Origin: an uncultured Bacteroidales bacterium
GTDB lineage: Bacteria; Bacteroidota; Bacteroidia; Bacteroidales; Bacteroidaceae
Assembly (NCBI GenBank): GCA_902798615.1
Contig: CADBXL010000026.1
Coordinates: 1-64,000, forward strand
Direction: 5' to 3'
Length of the DNA stretch: 64,000 nt
A program made the translations under genes and the position numbers. Shown one piece after another: positions 36,260-45,952 of this stretch (its first letter is position 1; the number at the start of each line of letters is the position of its first letter). Under the pieces are notes generated by a model. The model had not been told where the DNA came from and made no database searches. It saw nothing but the letters and a program-made list of their open reading frames with translations.

Positions 36260-38677
36260 ATGAATATGTCAATTATGATAAAGACTATCAAAAAAAACTC
36301 CCCCTTGGGTGGATGGGGGGGCAGACTCCTAATAATAGCAGCGATGACAATAGGAATGACCGGCGCACATGCCCAGTCTCTCCTACCCTATCAGGACGAG
36401 AGCCTATCGCTTGACGTGAGAGTTAAGGATGCACTCTCACGCATGACTCTCAAGGAGAAATGCCGTCTGTCATACGCACAGAGTAAGTTCACAAGTCCGG
36501 GTTGCGAGCGATTGGGCATACCAGAGCTTTACATGAGCGACGGTCCTCACGGCGTTCGCATGGAGATAAACTGGAACGATTGGGCTCATGCAGGATGGAC
36601 AAACGACTACTGCACAGCCTTCCCAGCCCTTACCTGCTTAGCAGCCACTTGGAATACCGATATGGCGGCTAAATATGGAAAAAACGTGGGCGAAGAGGCT
36701 CGTTACAGAGAGAAGGACGTTCTTCTCGGTCCTGGTGTGAATATCTATCGCACACCGCTCAACGGCCGTAACTTCGAGTATATGGGCGAAGACCCGTATC
36801 TCTCTGGCTCTATGGCAATTCCTTACATCAAGGCTTTGCAGAAGAACGGCGTGGCTGCTTGTATCAAGCATTATATCCTCAACGATCAGGAAGAGTACAG
36901 AGGTCATGTGGATGTAAAGGTTTCTGATAGAGCCTTGTACGAAATCTATCTCAAGCCTTTCGCGATGGCAATCAAAGAGGCCGATCCTTGGAGCATCATG
37001 GGCAGTTACAATCGATATAAGGGTGTACATAACACCCATAACCCATATCTCATCAACGATATTCTAAAGAAGGAACTGGGCTATAAGGGTGCTAATATTT
37101 CCGACTGGGGTGCTACACACGACACAAAGGAGGCTGCTCTCTATGGTCTTGACATCGAGATGGGCTCTTACACCAACGGACTCACCTCCGAGGCTAAGGG
37201 CTTCGGCTATGACGACTATTACCTCGGTAATGCCTACTACGAAATGGCTCAGAAGGGCGAGGTGAGCGAGGAAGTTGTCAACGACAAGGCCGCTCGTGTG
37301 CTGCGACTCATCTTCCAGACCGCTATGAACACCAAGAAGCCTTTCGGTAGCAAGAACTCTCCAGAACATCTTGCTGCTGCAAGGGAGATTGCACGCGAGG
37401 GTATCGTGCTTCTGAAAAATGACAATCTCATACAGAAGAACGACGACTCTAAGCTTCTGCCTATCAAGGAAAGCGACTATAAGAACGTGCTTGTTGTTGG
37501 CGAGAATGCCACTCGTCCGCTTTGTGCCGGTGGTGGTTCTTCTGAACTGAAGCCAAAGGACGAGGTTAGTCCGTTGAGAGGCTTGAAAGAGCGTTTCAAG
37601 AACTGGAACATCACATACGCCGAGGGTTATAAGTCAGGACCAAGTTTCTACGGCGGCATAACGGAGATTCCACAGGCGGTTGAGGATTCCCTCTATAATG
37701 ATGCCGTGGATAAGGCTAAGGATGCCGACCTCATCATATATATAGGTGGACTGAACAAGAACCACTTCGAGGATTGCGAGGGTGGCGACCGTCTGGGATA
37801 TAATCTCTCTTTCAATCAGGACCGTCTCATCTCTTCTCTCGCATCTACAAAGAAGAAGATGATAACCGTTATCACAAGCGGTAATGCCATTGCTATGCCT
37901 TGGCTGAAGGATATCACCACACTTGTGCAGTCGTGGTATCTGGGTAGCGAAGCTGGACACGCACTTGCCGACGTACTGAGCGGCGATGTATGCCCAAGCG
38001 GTAAGACAGTATTCTCTTACGCAGAGAAGCTCGAAGACTACCCTGCACATAAGTACGGACTTGTGGGCTATCCGGGCGTTGAGCCACAGAATCTTCCTGT
38101 CAAGTATCAGTATGGCAAGGAAGTACAGCCAAAGTCTGCCGACCTTCTAAAGGAAATCAAAATAAAGGCTGATGCCGTAGGAGTTACCAACTCTAACAAG
38201 AACCCAAGAACTCACATGGGTAAGGGTAACGAGATACAGGTTTATGCCGAGGATGTGCTCGTAGGCTACAGATATTTCGAGACTATGAAGCAGAAGGTCG
38301 TGTTCCCATTCGGCTATGGTCTCAGCTATACCACCTTCGCCTATTCTGATGCAAAGATTGCGGATAACGGCAACAAGACTTGGACCGTTACAGTAAGCGT
38401 AAAGAACACGGGCAAGTGTGCCGGCAAGGAAGTCGTTCAGCTCTATGTGGGCGATGACAAGGCAAGCGTTATCCGTCCTGTCAAGGAGCTCAAGGGCTTC
38501 GAGAAAATCCTTCTTCAGTCAGGCGAGCAGAAGACCGTCAGCTTCACCATCACCGAAGATGCCCTCAAGTTCTTCGACGAGACGAAGCACGAATGGGTAG
38601 CAGAACCGGGCACTTTCAAGGCTTACATTGGTAGCAGTAGCCGAGACATAAAGGCAAAATTGCCGTTCAAGCTATAA
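36260..38677 (+). CDS. GH3 beta-glucosidase-like enzyme, secreted
   Basis: 805 residues. The N-terminus (KTIKKNSPLGGWGGRLLIIAAMTIGMTGAHAQ) is a signal peptide into which a family-4 repeat has been read (SPLGGWGG). The GH3 N-domain has LYMSDGPHGVRM, ACIKHYILNDQE and the nucleophile D282 in ANISDWGATHD. A C-domain (REGIVLLKND, LIIYIGGLNKNHFEDCEGGDR) and a terminal fibronectin-III-like domain (GKCAGKEVVQLYVGD) follow. Cleaves beta-linked glucose (or similar) from oligosaccharide ends, together with the GH31 enzyme. A strong terminator follows. Confidence 0.93.
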   Translation: MNMSIMIKTIKKNSPLGGWGGRLLIIAAMTIGMTGAHAQSLLPYQDESLSLDVRVKDALSRMTLKEKCRLSYAQSKFTSPGCERLGIPELYMSDGPHGVRMEINWNDWAHAGWTNDYCTAFPALTCLAATWNTDMAAKYGKNVGEEARYREKDVLLGPGVNIYRTPLNGRNFEYMGEDPYLSGSMAIPYIKALQKNGVAACIKHYILNDQEEYRGHVDVKVSDRALYEIYLKPFAMAIKEADPWSIMGSYNRYKGVHNTHNPYLINDILKKELGYKGANISDWGATHDTKEAALYGLDIEMGSYTNGLTSEAKGFGYDDYYLGNAYYEMAQKGEVSEEVVNDKAARVLRLIFQTAMNTKKPFGSKNSPEHLAAAREIAREGIVLLKNDNLIQKNDDSKLLPIKESDYKNVLVVGENATRPLCAGGGSSELKPKDEVSPLRGLKERFKNWNITYAEGYKSGPSFYGGITEIPQAVEDSLYNDAVDKAKDADLIIYIGGLNKNHFEDCEGGDRLGYNLSFNQDRLISSLASTKKKMITVITSGNAIAMPWLKDITTLVQSWYLGSEAGHALADVLSGDVCPSGKTVFSYAEKLEDYPAHKYGLVGYPGVEPQNLPVKYQYGKEVQPKSADLLKEIKIKADAVGVTNSNKNPRTHMGKGNEIQVYAEDVLVGYRYFETMKQKVVFPFGYGLSYTTFAYSDAKIADNGNKTWTVTVSVKNTGKCAGKEVVQLYVGDDKASVIRPVKELKGFEKILLQSGEQKTVSFTITEDALKFFDETKHEWVAEPGTFKAYIGSSSRDIKAKLPFKL
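36298..36324. repeat. GC-rich element, family 4, inside the GH3 signal peptide
   Basis: CTCCCCCTTGGGTGGATGGG followed by GGGGCAG, read as SPLGGWGG. The same peptide occurs in CobB (TPSPLGGWGASF) from the copy at 59395. It lies between the basic n-region and the hydrophobic core. Confidence 0.85.
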
Positions 38678-38695
38678 AACTCTATGCTAAACCCA

Positions 38696-38731
38696 AGAGG
38701 GGGTCGTGAATCACGACCCCCTCTTTTTTTG
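38696..38731 (+). terminator. Rho-independent terminator after GH3
   Basis: AGAGGGGGTCGTGA (38696-38709) pairs with TCACGACCCCCTCT (38711-38724), followed by seven T. Lies about 18 bases after the stop codon. Confidence 0.92.
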
Positions 38732-38736
38732 TATAT

Positions 38737-39034
38737 TAACATGAGTTCCATGAATTAAAGGCTTTCAGCCATCGTTGACAAAAATAAGTTTAATTGTTCG
38801 GAACGACGGGCTGAAAGCCCAACAAGCTAACAGCCCAGAGCATCGCTCTGGGTATATCAAGCGAGTTGGTTCGCCCTGAAAGGGCAAAAGCATAGATTCA
38901 TGTGTAAAGCTTTTGCCCCTTCAGGGCGTAGAATCCACCATTGTACAAATACCACAGGGCGTTGCCCTGGGCTATAGGCTCATTGCCCCTTCGGGGCGCA
39001 AACCGACATATTTATTTTCATCGAACTCACTTTA
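38737..39034. mobile_element. MITE-like element (a) with shared 18-bp ends; REP-like palindromes inside
   Basis: Left end TAACATGAGTTCCATGAA (38737-38754). Right end TTCATCGAACTCACTTTA (39017-39034), reverse complement TAAAGTGAGTTCGATGAA. The interior is a chain of hairpins: GCTTTCAGCC/GGCTGAAAGC, CCCAGAG/CTCTGGG, GCCCTGAAAGGGC with GCCCCTTCAGGGC, and CAGGGC/GCCCTG. No ORF. Between 39035 and 39292 there is no gene or clear repeat. Confidence 0.75.
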
Positions 39035-39292
39035 TTTTAGCTGAGGTCGTGAATCTCGCCCCCAGCAAATGTTATATGAGTCCATATTTCACGGAGTCAT
39101 CATCATTGAATTATAGCTAAAACCACCGCCCTGATTCAGTGCCTTGGTTTTCATGATACCACAACCTGCATTCCCAAATTGGGAATAGAGAAAAATACTA
39201 TCCAACCTGAAAGAAAATTTCGTTCACCCCAGCTAAAAACTTGTGTCCATTTCGGACATAAGCTTTGTGTCTAAAGAACGTGAGTTGATAAC

Positions 39293-39529
39293 TAACGTGA
39301 GTTCGACGAAAAAAAACGCTGCGCTTGGCTACGTGAATTATCCGTGAATTAGCCGCAAATTATCGTGAATTTTTCTTTATTCAATACATTTGCTTAGAAA
39401 TTTACGAAAAATTCACGGTTAATTCACGGAAATTGAAAAATTCACGGTTAATTCACGGAAATTCGTGTAGCCCCACGCAGTGGATTTTGCTGCTTGCTGC
39501 TATATGATTAATTCATCGAACTGACGTTA
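39293..39529. mobile_element. MITE-like element (b), same ends; ACGTGAATTATCG repeats inside
   Basis: Left end TAACGTGAGTTCGACGAA (39293-39310). Right end TTCATCGAACTGACGTTA (39512-39529). The interior holds GGCTACGTGAATTATCCGTG on the left and the inverse (CACGGAAATTCGTGTAGCC) on the right, i.e. the same repeat family that flanks GxxExxY copy 2, but with no gene between the arms. Confidence 0.78.
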
Positions 39530-39545
39530 AATTACATAATATCCC

Positions 39546-39592
39546 TACCCCTCTCCCTATTTTTCCTAACAGTTATATGTTAGATTCGTTCC
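39546..39592. repeat. Single arm related to the 40138-40288 inverted repeat
   Basis: TACCCCTCTCCCTATTTTTC then CTAACAGTTATATGTTAGA. Matches the right arm of the element at 40251-40288 with a few changes. Confidence 0.75.
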
Positions 39593-39676
39593 AGCAGATA
39601 AAAAAGAATATGTAAATTGACAAAGGGAGCCCTGTTTCGGGGCATACTTTTGGCATAAAAAATCAACGATAATATT

Positions 39677-39911
39677 TAACGTGAGTTCGACGAATTTATT
39701 CAGTTGTATATTGTTGACTATCATGTGGTTGAAAGAGCTCTGAAGGAGCGATACCTAATAGGGCAGTCCGTTAGCGACACCTAAAGTCTTCAGGTGTCGC
39801 ACTTACAGCGCTCCTTAATCACGCATCTATAGAATAACAGCCCTAACGGACTGCCCTATTAGGTGTCGGGCTTTCAGCCCTCGCAGTCTTGAATTCGTCG
39901 AACCCACGTCA
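39677..39911. mobile_element. MITE-like element (c), same ends; second copy begins the window
   Basis: Ends TAACGTGAGTTCGACGAA (39677-39694) and TTCGTCGAACCCACGTCA (39894-39911). Inside, a 21-base arm beginning CCTAATAGGGCAGTCC (39754-39774) is repeated in inverse at 39843-39863. Bases 39805-39907 recur at 1-104. Confidence 0.82.
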
Positions 39912-40137
39912 TTTAAGTAAATGTACAGAATTATTTTCATTAGACGGTATAGGTAGAAAACACAGCGTTATAAAGAAAAAAGAATACAAGAAACATTGAA
40001 ATAAAAAGAAATTCCGTTCCAATCGTGTATTACGTGTAAGTAAAACAAACAAAAAGCGTGTTTTATAACCAATCATGAAACCATCATTTTTCAAGAGATG
40101 TTAGATGCATCCCCCAACAGGAGGCCCAGAATGGCAC

Positions 40138-40288
40138 CTAACATATAACCGTTAGATAAAATAGGGACAGGTACACCTCTCGACTCTTAACCTCAAAATA
40201 ATAATATAATATATTAATATATTATATTATTATTTTGAATATAGATACCATACCCCTGTCCCTGTTTTATCTAACAGTTATATGTTAG
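40138..40288. mobile_element. Nested palindromic element with AT-only core
   Basis: Outer arms: CTAACATATAACCGTTAGAT… (40138-40173) against 40251-40288, about 36 bases with a 2-base indel. The core 40194-40237 is a perfect 44-base palindrome made of A/T except its two end bases. The arrangement could extrude as a cruciform. From 39912 to 40137 a small ORF exists but has no coding character. Confidence 0.85.
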
Positions 40289-40420
40289 ATTGAGGGTTAT
40301 CCCAATCCCCTTCCGAAAATATCAATCTGAGTATCAATACATTACAACCATAAAACGAACATTTCTTGAACCTTATATCTTTTTCTCACGCATTTCTTTC
40401 CGTTCCAAAGAAATTTGTTG

Positions 40421-40515
40421 TAACTTTGCACTCGTCAAACCGAAGGACGTGCGCCAGCCTTGGGGCTGACACGCACTTTTGACTTCGTGCGAGGTGCAGC
40501 GCACGTGGTCACTCG
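40421..40515 (+). promoter_or_regulatory. Orphan promoter and 95-base leader related to the mfd leader
   Basis: Begins with the -7 box TAACTTTG and continues GCACTCG. It has a stem GTGCG-CAG / CTG-CGCAC, then TTCGTGCGAGG and CACGT…CACTCG. The mfd leader (45720-45814) has the same length and the same blocks, with base changes that keep the stems. No gene on this strand follows; 40516-40638 holds only CCGTT-type short repeats. Confidence 0.7.
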
Positions 40516-40638
40516 TCAATTGGGTAGATGGGTGTTGTGTGATAGGTGATGGCAGTTACGGGAAAAACGCTGTAAGTCCGTTATAATACCGTTGTAAATC
40601 CGTTGTAAGTCCGTTCCCTGCATCGGAGGCATAAGGGC

Positions 40639-42075
40639 TCAGGCTTTGATCACACGAAGACCGAGATAGGTCAAGGCGCCGTTGATCATCAGCAGTTCAT
40701 AGCCAAAGTGGTAGGAGAAGTAGGTAGTGCAGAGATAGTCAAGGGCATAGCAGATGAGGGGTGAGGCTATGCAGATGACAGGGGTTAAGCCCCTCACCTG
40801 CCCTGCGGGCATCCTCTCCCCATGGGGCGAAGAGGTAGTCAGCGCGTAGGCAAACAATCCGAGGAGCGGACCGTAGGTGTAAGAGCACATGATGTAGATG
40901 GCATCAATGAGACTCGTGGAATTGAATGCTCGGAAGGCAAGGATACAGAGCGCAAAGACAACAGCCATAGCGATGTGCACACGATGACGAAGGCGTTCAT
41001 CATCAGCACGCTCACGAATATCCACGCAATAGGTGGTGGTGAGGGCGGTAAGCGCAGAATCGGCACTTGAGAACGAGGCAGCCATGATTCCAATGGTGAA
41101 GAGCACGACAACAGGCATTCCCAGCACTCCTGTTGCGGCAAACATAGGGAGCAGATCATCACCGGAAGCGGGCAAAGCCATCCCCATCTTTGAGGTCAAG
41201 AGAACGAGAAGGACACCGAGGCAAAGGAACAGGAGATTAGCAGGAACGAAAGCCACACCATAGCTGCACATATCCTTCTGCGCATCACGAAGCGAGCGAC
41301 AGGTAAGGTTCTTCTGCATCATATCCTGATCAAGTCCAGTCATCACGATAACGATAAAAACGCCTGACAATATGCTGACGAAATCGAAAGATACGGTATG
41401 CAATCCCATCGGAGAATCCCAAACAGCCTGAGCAGCATCTGGAATGCTCATTCCGAGAGAGTTGACCACGTTGTAGATGATGAGCAGAAGGGCGGTGAAC
41501 ATACAGATTGTCTGGAGCGTATCGGTCCACACCAGCGTCTTAATACCACCGCTCTTGGTATAGAGCCAGATAAGGGCTACCATAGCAAGGACAATGACAG
41601 CGAACAACAAAGAGTTATTCACCGAAGGGCACATAGGACCAATGACATAGTCATTCAGAAGCATGCACACAACATAGAAACGAGCCGCTGCGCCTGTCAT
41701 TTTTGAAAGAAGGAAGAACGAAGCGCCAGTCTTGTAGCCACTCTGCCCCACCCTGTCACGAAGAAACGTATAGATTGTTGTGAGATTCAGTTTGTAATAG
41801 ATTGGAAGAAGGATGAAAGCAACCGCTATATAGCCGAAAATGAAACCTATACAGGTCTGAAGATAGCTCATTCCCGACTTCATCACCATGCCCGGAACTG
41901 ATACGAAGGTTATGCCCGAAATGCTCGCCCCTACCATGCCGAATGCCACCATATACCAAGGTGACTTGCGATTGCCACGAAAGAAAGCCTCGTTACTCGA
42001 CTTTCTGCCAGTTACAAAGCGACTGTAGAGAGTCAAGAGAAGGAAATATAGGAGAATGGTTAAAAGAATCAGCAT
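40639..42075 (-). CDS. Sodium:solute symporter family protein
   Basis: 478 residues, about 13 membrane segments. YSRFVTGRKSSNEAFFRGNRKSPWYMVAFGMVGASISGITFVSVPG is the SSS-family start with the TM1/TM2 pattern, and AASFSSADSALTALTTTYCVDI is the TM8 region with the Na+-site serines. Substrate unknown. At residues 413-429 a family-2 repeat is read in frame (SSPHGERMPAGQVRG), placed in a loop between two late membrane helices. Confidence 0.92.
   Translation of the reverse strand: MLILLTILLYFLLLTLYSRFVTGRKSSNEAFFRGNRKSPWYMVAFGMVGASISGITFVSVPGMVMKSGMSYLQTCIGFIFGYIAVAFILLPIYYKLNLTTIYTFLRDRVGQSGYKTGASFFLLSKMTGAAARFYVVCMLLNDYVIGPMCPSVNNSLLFAVIVLAMVALIWLYTKSGGIKTLVWTDTLQTICMFTALLLIIYNVVNSLGMSIPDAAQAVWDSPMGLHTVSFDFVSILSGVFIVIVMTGLDQDMMQKNLTCRSLRDAQKDMCSYGVAFVPANLLFLCLGVLLVLLTSKMGMALPASGDDLLPMFAATGVLGMPVVVLFTIGIMAASFSSADSALTALTTTYCVDIRERADDERLRHRVHIAMAVVFALCILAFRAFNSTSLIDAIYIMCSYTYGPLLGLFAYALTTSSPHGERMPAGQVRGLTPVICIASPLICYALDYLCTTYFSYHFGYELLMINGALTYLGLRVIKA
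40788..40835. repeat. GC-rich element, family 2, inside the symporter gene
   Basis: AGCCCCTCACCTGCCCTGCG then GGCATCCTCTCCCCATGGGG. Compare the copies at 52429, 52555, 60543, 60661, 62557 and 62702. It adds about 16 residues in frame. Confidence 0.92.
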
Positions 42076-42086
42076 GTATTTAAATT

Positions 42087-42183
42087 ATAAAATGAAAAAT
42101 GAAAAATTATAAAATACAGGTTACATTCTTCACTTGAAAAAGTAACTTGTATTTTTCATTTTTAATTGTTCATTTTTCATTTA
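42087..42183. repeat. Inverted AAATGAAAAATGAAAAATT repeat between symporter and mfd
   Basis: Left arm from about 42092 (AAATGAAAAATGAAAAATTA, then TAAAATACAGGTTAC) is matched by the inverse at about 42140-42182 (GTAACTTGTATTTTTCATTT, then TTCATTTTTCATTT). It fills the intergenic space and could act as a hairpin for both convergently read sides. Confidence 0.8.
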
Positions 42184-45100
42184 TTATGGATTTTTCATCT
42201 TCCTCAAAACCTTAACGGCTGAGCTTACAGAATCAATCATCTTAATTGCAAGGCGGTTCTTGCCACCCACCACCTTCAAATCACATACACGTGGGTGATA
42301 GCCTACATAATTCAGTATCTTGCCAAAGACCTCCGACTTATAGAACACGCTATCCTGACGAGACACGAACTGCATCTGCATGAGGTGCTGCTTGAGGATA
42401 ATCTTCTCACAACCCAATGAGCGGCCTAAACGACGGAGCATAACCACCTGAAGCAATTCCTCGCCCTCGGAAGGCACAGGACCGAACCTGTCTTCCAGTC
42501 GCTGACGATAGGCATTGAGATCGTCATCTGTCTCAATATTGTCAAGCTCACGATACAGGAGCATACGCTCTGAACTGCCTGGAACGTATGTGTCAGGGAA
42601 GTACATCTCAAGGTCAGATTCGATATTGCAATCATCAACAAAGTCCTCACCCGACAATTTCTCACCCTCTGCCATCTGGTCGGCATAGAGTTCCTGAAAC
42701 TCATCGTTCTTCAGTTCATTGACAGCCTGAGAGAGAATTTTCTGATATGTCTCATAACCAAGATCCTCCATGAATCCCGACTGCTCAGCACCGAGCAGGT
42801 TACCTGCACCACGGATATCGAGATCCTGCATAGCGAGGTTGAATCCAGAACCGAGGTCGGAGAAGGTCTCAAGAGCCTCTAGTCGTCTGCGTGACTCGGT
42901 AGGGAGATATGAGAGAGGAGGTGCCATGAGATAGCAGAATGCCTTTCGGTTGCTTCTGCCCACACGACCACGCATCTGGTGAAGGTCAGAGAGCCCGAAG
43001 CGGTGCGCATCATTAATAATGATAGTATTGGCATTAGGCACGTCAATACCATTCTCCACGATTGTTGTTGATAGCAGCACATCATAGTCGTGGTTCATGA
43101 ATCCCATCACGATCTTCTCAAGACTCTCAGGAGTCATACGACCATGACCTATTGCCACACGGCAATCAGGGATATGCTTCTCAATGAGGCGGCCAAGTTC
43201 CTCAAGGTTTGAGATACGGTCATTCACGAAATACACCTGACCGTTTCTTGACATCTCGAAATTGATAGCATCTATGATAGTCTCGACAGAGAACGTAGTA
43301 ACCTCTGTCTGAATAGGGTATCTGTTTGGCGGCGGCGTACGCATGATACTCATGTCACGAGCACCCATAAGAGAGAACTGAAGAGTGCGAGGGATAGGAG
43401 TTGCCGACATCGTAAGAGTATCAATATTCGTCTTCAACTGACGAAGTTTCTCCTTTGTAGAAACACCGAATTTCTGTTCCTCGTCGATTATGAGAAGTCC
43501 TATGTCCTTCCATTTCACAGACTTTCCAATCAGCTTATGAGTACCCACGAGAATATCAATCTTACCATCGGCAAGATCTGCGAGAATCTGCTTTGTATGC
43601 TTTGCCGAACGAGCACGGGTAAGGTAATCCACACGCACAGGAAGGTTTGCCATACGGTCGCGGAAGGTCTGGTAATGCTGGAAAGCCAATACGGTGGTAG
43701 GCACGAGCACAGCCACCTGCTTTGAGTCGCAAGCCGCCTTGAAGGCAGCACGAACAGCAACCTCAGTCTTTCCGAAGCCCACATCACCACACACAAGACG
43801 GTCCATTGGTCGCTTGCTCTCCATATCAGCCTTCACCTCTGCCGTTGCCTTCATCTGGTCGGGGGTATCCTCATAGAGGAAAGAGCCCTCAAGTTCATGC
43901 TGGAGATATGAGTCGGGAGAGAATGCGAAGCCAATCTCATGACGACGCTTTGCATAGAGCTTGATAAGGTCGCGGGCAATATCCTTGATGCGCTTCTTCG
44001 CCTTCTCCTTCAGGCGATCCCACGCTCCAGTACCAAGGGTAGAGAGACGAGGCGGTTCGCCTGTATCAGAACGCTTGTACTTCGAAATCTTATAGAGCGA
44101 ATGGATGGAAACGTCAACCTTGTCATTGCCTTGATAGACAATTCTGATAACCTCCTTGAAAGAATCCCCGACAGGCACGCGGACAAGTCCGGCAAACTTA
44201 CCTACTCCGTAGTCAACGTGAACGACGAAATCGCCTGGCTCCATCTCCTGAAGTTCCTTCATCGTAAGTGCCATCTTACCGGCACGAGCCGACTGAGTAC
44301 GGAGATTGTACTTATGGAAACGCTCAAAAATCTGGTGGTCGGTGAAAAGACAGAGACTGAGGTCGTTATCCACAAATCCCTCGTGAAGAGTCTTTGAAAT
44401 CTCGCCAATAGCCTCGGCATCAACCCTTACTCGTTGCGACTCGGCAACAGGGGCGGTGAGAATGCTTCTGATACGCTCAACCTGTTTGTGAGAGTCGGAA
44501 AGTATATAGATCTTGAAGTTCTGAAGGATATAGTCCTCAAAGGTCTGTGAAAGGAGGTCGAAGTTCTTATGGATAAGAGGCTGGGCAGACATGAAGAAAT
44601 GGAAGGATGCATCGAAAACGTCCTTGTCATCCTTCTGCGCAGAGGTTTCCTTTATGTTGATTTGCTTGAACTTGGCAATGCTCTGGTTGAAGCGAGATGC
44701 AGGGCAGAGATTTATCTGGGCATTCATCTCACGACGTATCTCCTCCTGTTCCTGTTCGGTAGCACCCGCCATTCTGTCATTCAAAGCCTGTGAAGAGAAG
44801 CCTTCCTCAAATGTCTTGCCAACGACATCAACGACAAAATCCATATCGTGACTAACGAGCATACTACCCTCTGGAAGGAACTCTGTAAGAGGCACTTTCT
44901 TCTCAGAGAAGGCAGCAAGTTCCGGCACAATGTCAATTTCCTTGCGTCTGTCGGCAGAAAGCTGATCTTCAATCTGGAACGTGCGTATCGTCTCAATTTC
45001 ATCACCAAAGAAATCAAGACGGAAAGGCAGGTCATTTGAGAAAGAATATACATCGAGGATGCTTCCACGAACAGCAAACTGCCCTGGCTCATATACATAA

Positions 45101-45257
45101 TCCTGCATACGGAAACCGAGGTCGCGCAACTGATGCTGAACGTCCGTGATATCAATTCTCTGTCCTACGGAAAGATGGATTGTACGATCATCAAGGATTG
45201 TCTTATCCACCGCCATTTCTGCAAGAGCAGAAGGATAGGTGACGATGAAGAGAGAAA

Positions 45258-45296
45258 GGCCTCTCCCCCCGCCCTCCCCCGTAGGGAGGGAGCCGG
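45258..45296. repeat. GC-rich element, family 1 short form, inside mfd
   Basis: Read on the minus strand as SGSLPTGEGGGRG between GKTKDGLPNENDSDDD and LSLFIVTYPSALAE. It lies in the N-terminal UvrB-like part of Mfd, in a loop not conserved in the family. Confidence 0.92.
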
Positions 45297-45332
45297 AGTC
45301 ATCATCGGAATCATTCTCATTTGGTAAGCCAT

Positions 45333-45382
45333 CCTTGGTTTTACCAAACGATGAAAGCCTTGGTTTTACCAAACGATGAAAG
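45333..45382. repeat. Exact 25-bp tandem duplication in mfd
   Basis: The unit CCTTGGTTTTACCAAACGAT + GAAAG occurs at 45333-45357 and again at 45358-45382 without mismatch. 25 is not a multiple of three, so the copy number sets the reading frame. Confidence 0.97.
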
Positions 45383-45719
45383 AGCCGAGAGAACCTCAGT
45401 ACGGAGAATCTCATTAGCGGCATCTCTCTGACCGTATTTCACGGCACGCTTATAACTTGATGGGAAGAAAAGAGCTGGTGCACCCAACTGCATCAGATCA
45501 TGATAGAAATAGCCTGCCTCATCGGCATCCCTAAGAATAAAAACTACAGGATTTTGTAAACGATTTGCAATGGAAGCAAACACCAAAGGACACGAAGAAC
45601 CTGCAAGACCGTCGATTCCTACGGTCTTGATACGCTTATTTTCAAGTGCCTTCGCCAATGCCTTCAACTGCGGTTGCTTGGCATAATGGGATAATAACTT
45701 CTGTATTTCCATTGTAAAT

Positions 45720-45814
45720 CGAGTGCAACGTGCAGAATTGCCTCGCACGAAGTAAAAGCACATGTCAGTTTCTTAAAAAAACTGGTGCACATTTAATTTG
45801 CGAGTGCAAAGTTA
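45720..45814 (-). promoter_or_regulatory. Promoter and structured leader of mfd
   Basis: -7 box TAACTTTG (45807-45814) followed by GCACTCG, a CCAG/CTG hairpin, TTCGTGCGAGG and CACGTTGCACTCG, ending eight bases before the ATG. Same 95-base layout as 40421-40515. Confidence 0.72.
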
Positions 45815-45888
45815 ACAAAAAATATATTAATATAAGAATAAAACAAGACAAAATGTCAAAAAAGTTTTGATAAATTAACGGAATTTAC

Positions 45889-45896
45889 TAACTTTG
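45889..45896 (+). promoter_or_regulatory. Promoter -7 box for the mannosyltransferase gene
   Basis: TAACTTTG with a TTTTG -33 element about 20 bases upstream (45865-45869). The start codon is at 45953. Confidence 0.7.
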
Positions 45897-45952
45897 CATT
45901 TTGAAAGTGTACGTGGCACAATACCACACAGACAAGAAGTACAATAAAACAA

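Larger units (their letters stand above)
42184..45712 (-). pseudogene. mfd: mfd, transcription-repair coupling factor, frame broken by a 25-bp tandem duplication
   Basis: Mfd releases stalled RNA polymerase and recruits UvrA. The first 124 residues (from ATG 45712, MEIQKLLSHYAKQPQLKALA) are in one frame and end in a stop at 45341. The rest (to 42184) is in another: VTYPSALAEM, the RNA-polymerase-interacting FVVHVDYGVGKFAGL, Walker A GDVGFGKTE, IDEEQKFG, SATPIPRTL, and the TRCF C-terminus. The two frames meet in an exact 25-base tandem repeat (45333-45382). Deleting one copy joins them as SSFGKTKDGLPNEN. A family-1 palindromic element (45258-45296) is read in frame just after. Could be a switchable, decayed or mis-assembled gene. 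Confidence 0.85.

Noticed and set aside
33150..38677. Complete polysaccharide utilisation locus
   Set aside because: GH31 and GH3 are present, but no SusC/SusD pair or regulator is in the window.
39035..39292. Possible gene or element between (a) and (b)
   Set aside because: No ORF of note, no palindromes, no promoter.
39909..40094. 61-codon ORF between palindromic elements
   Set aside because: AT-rich, overlaps an element border, no family, no promoter; likely chance.
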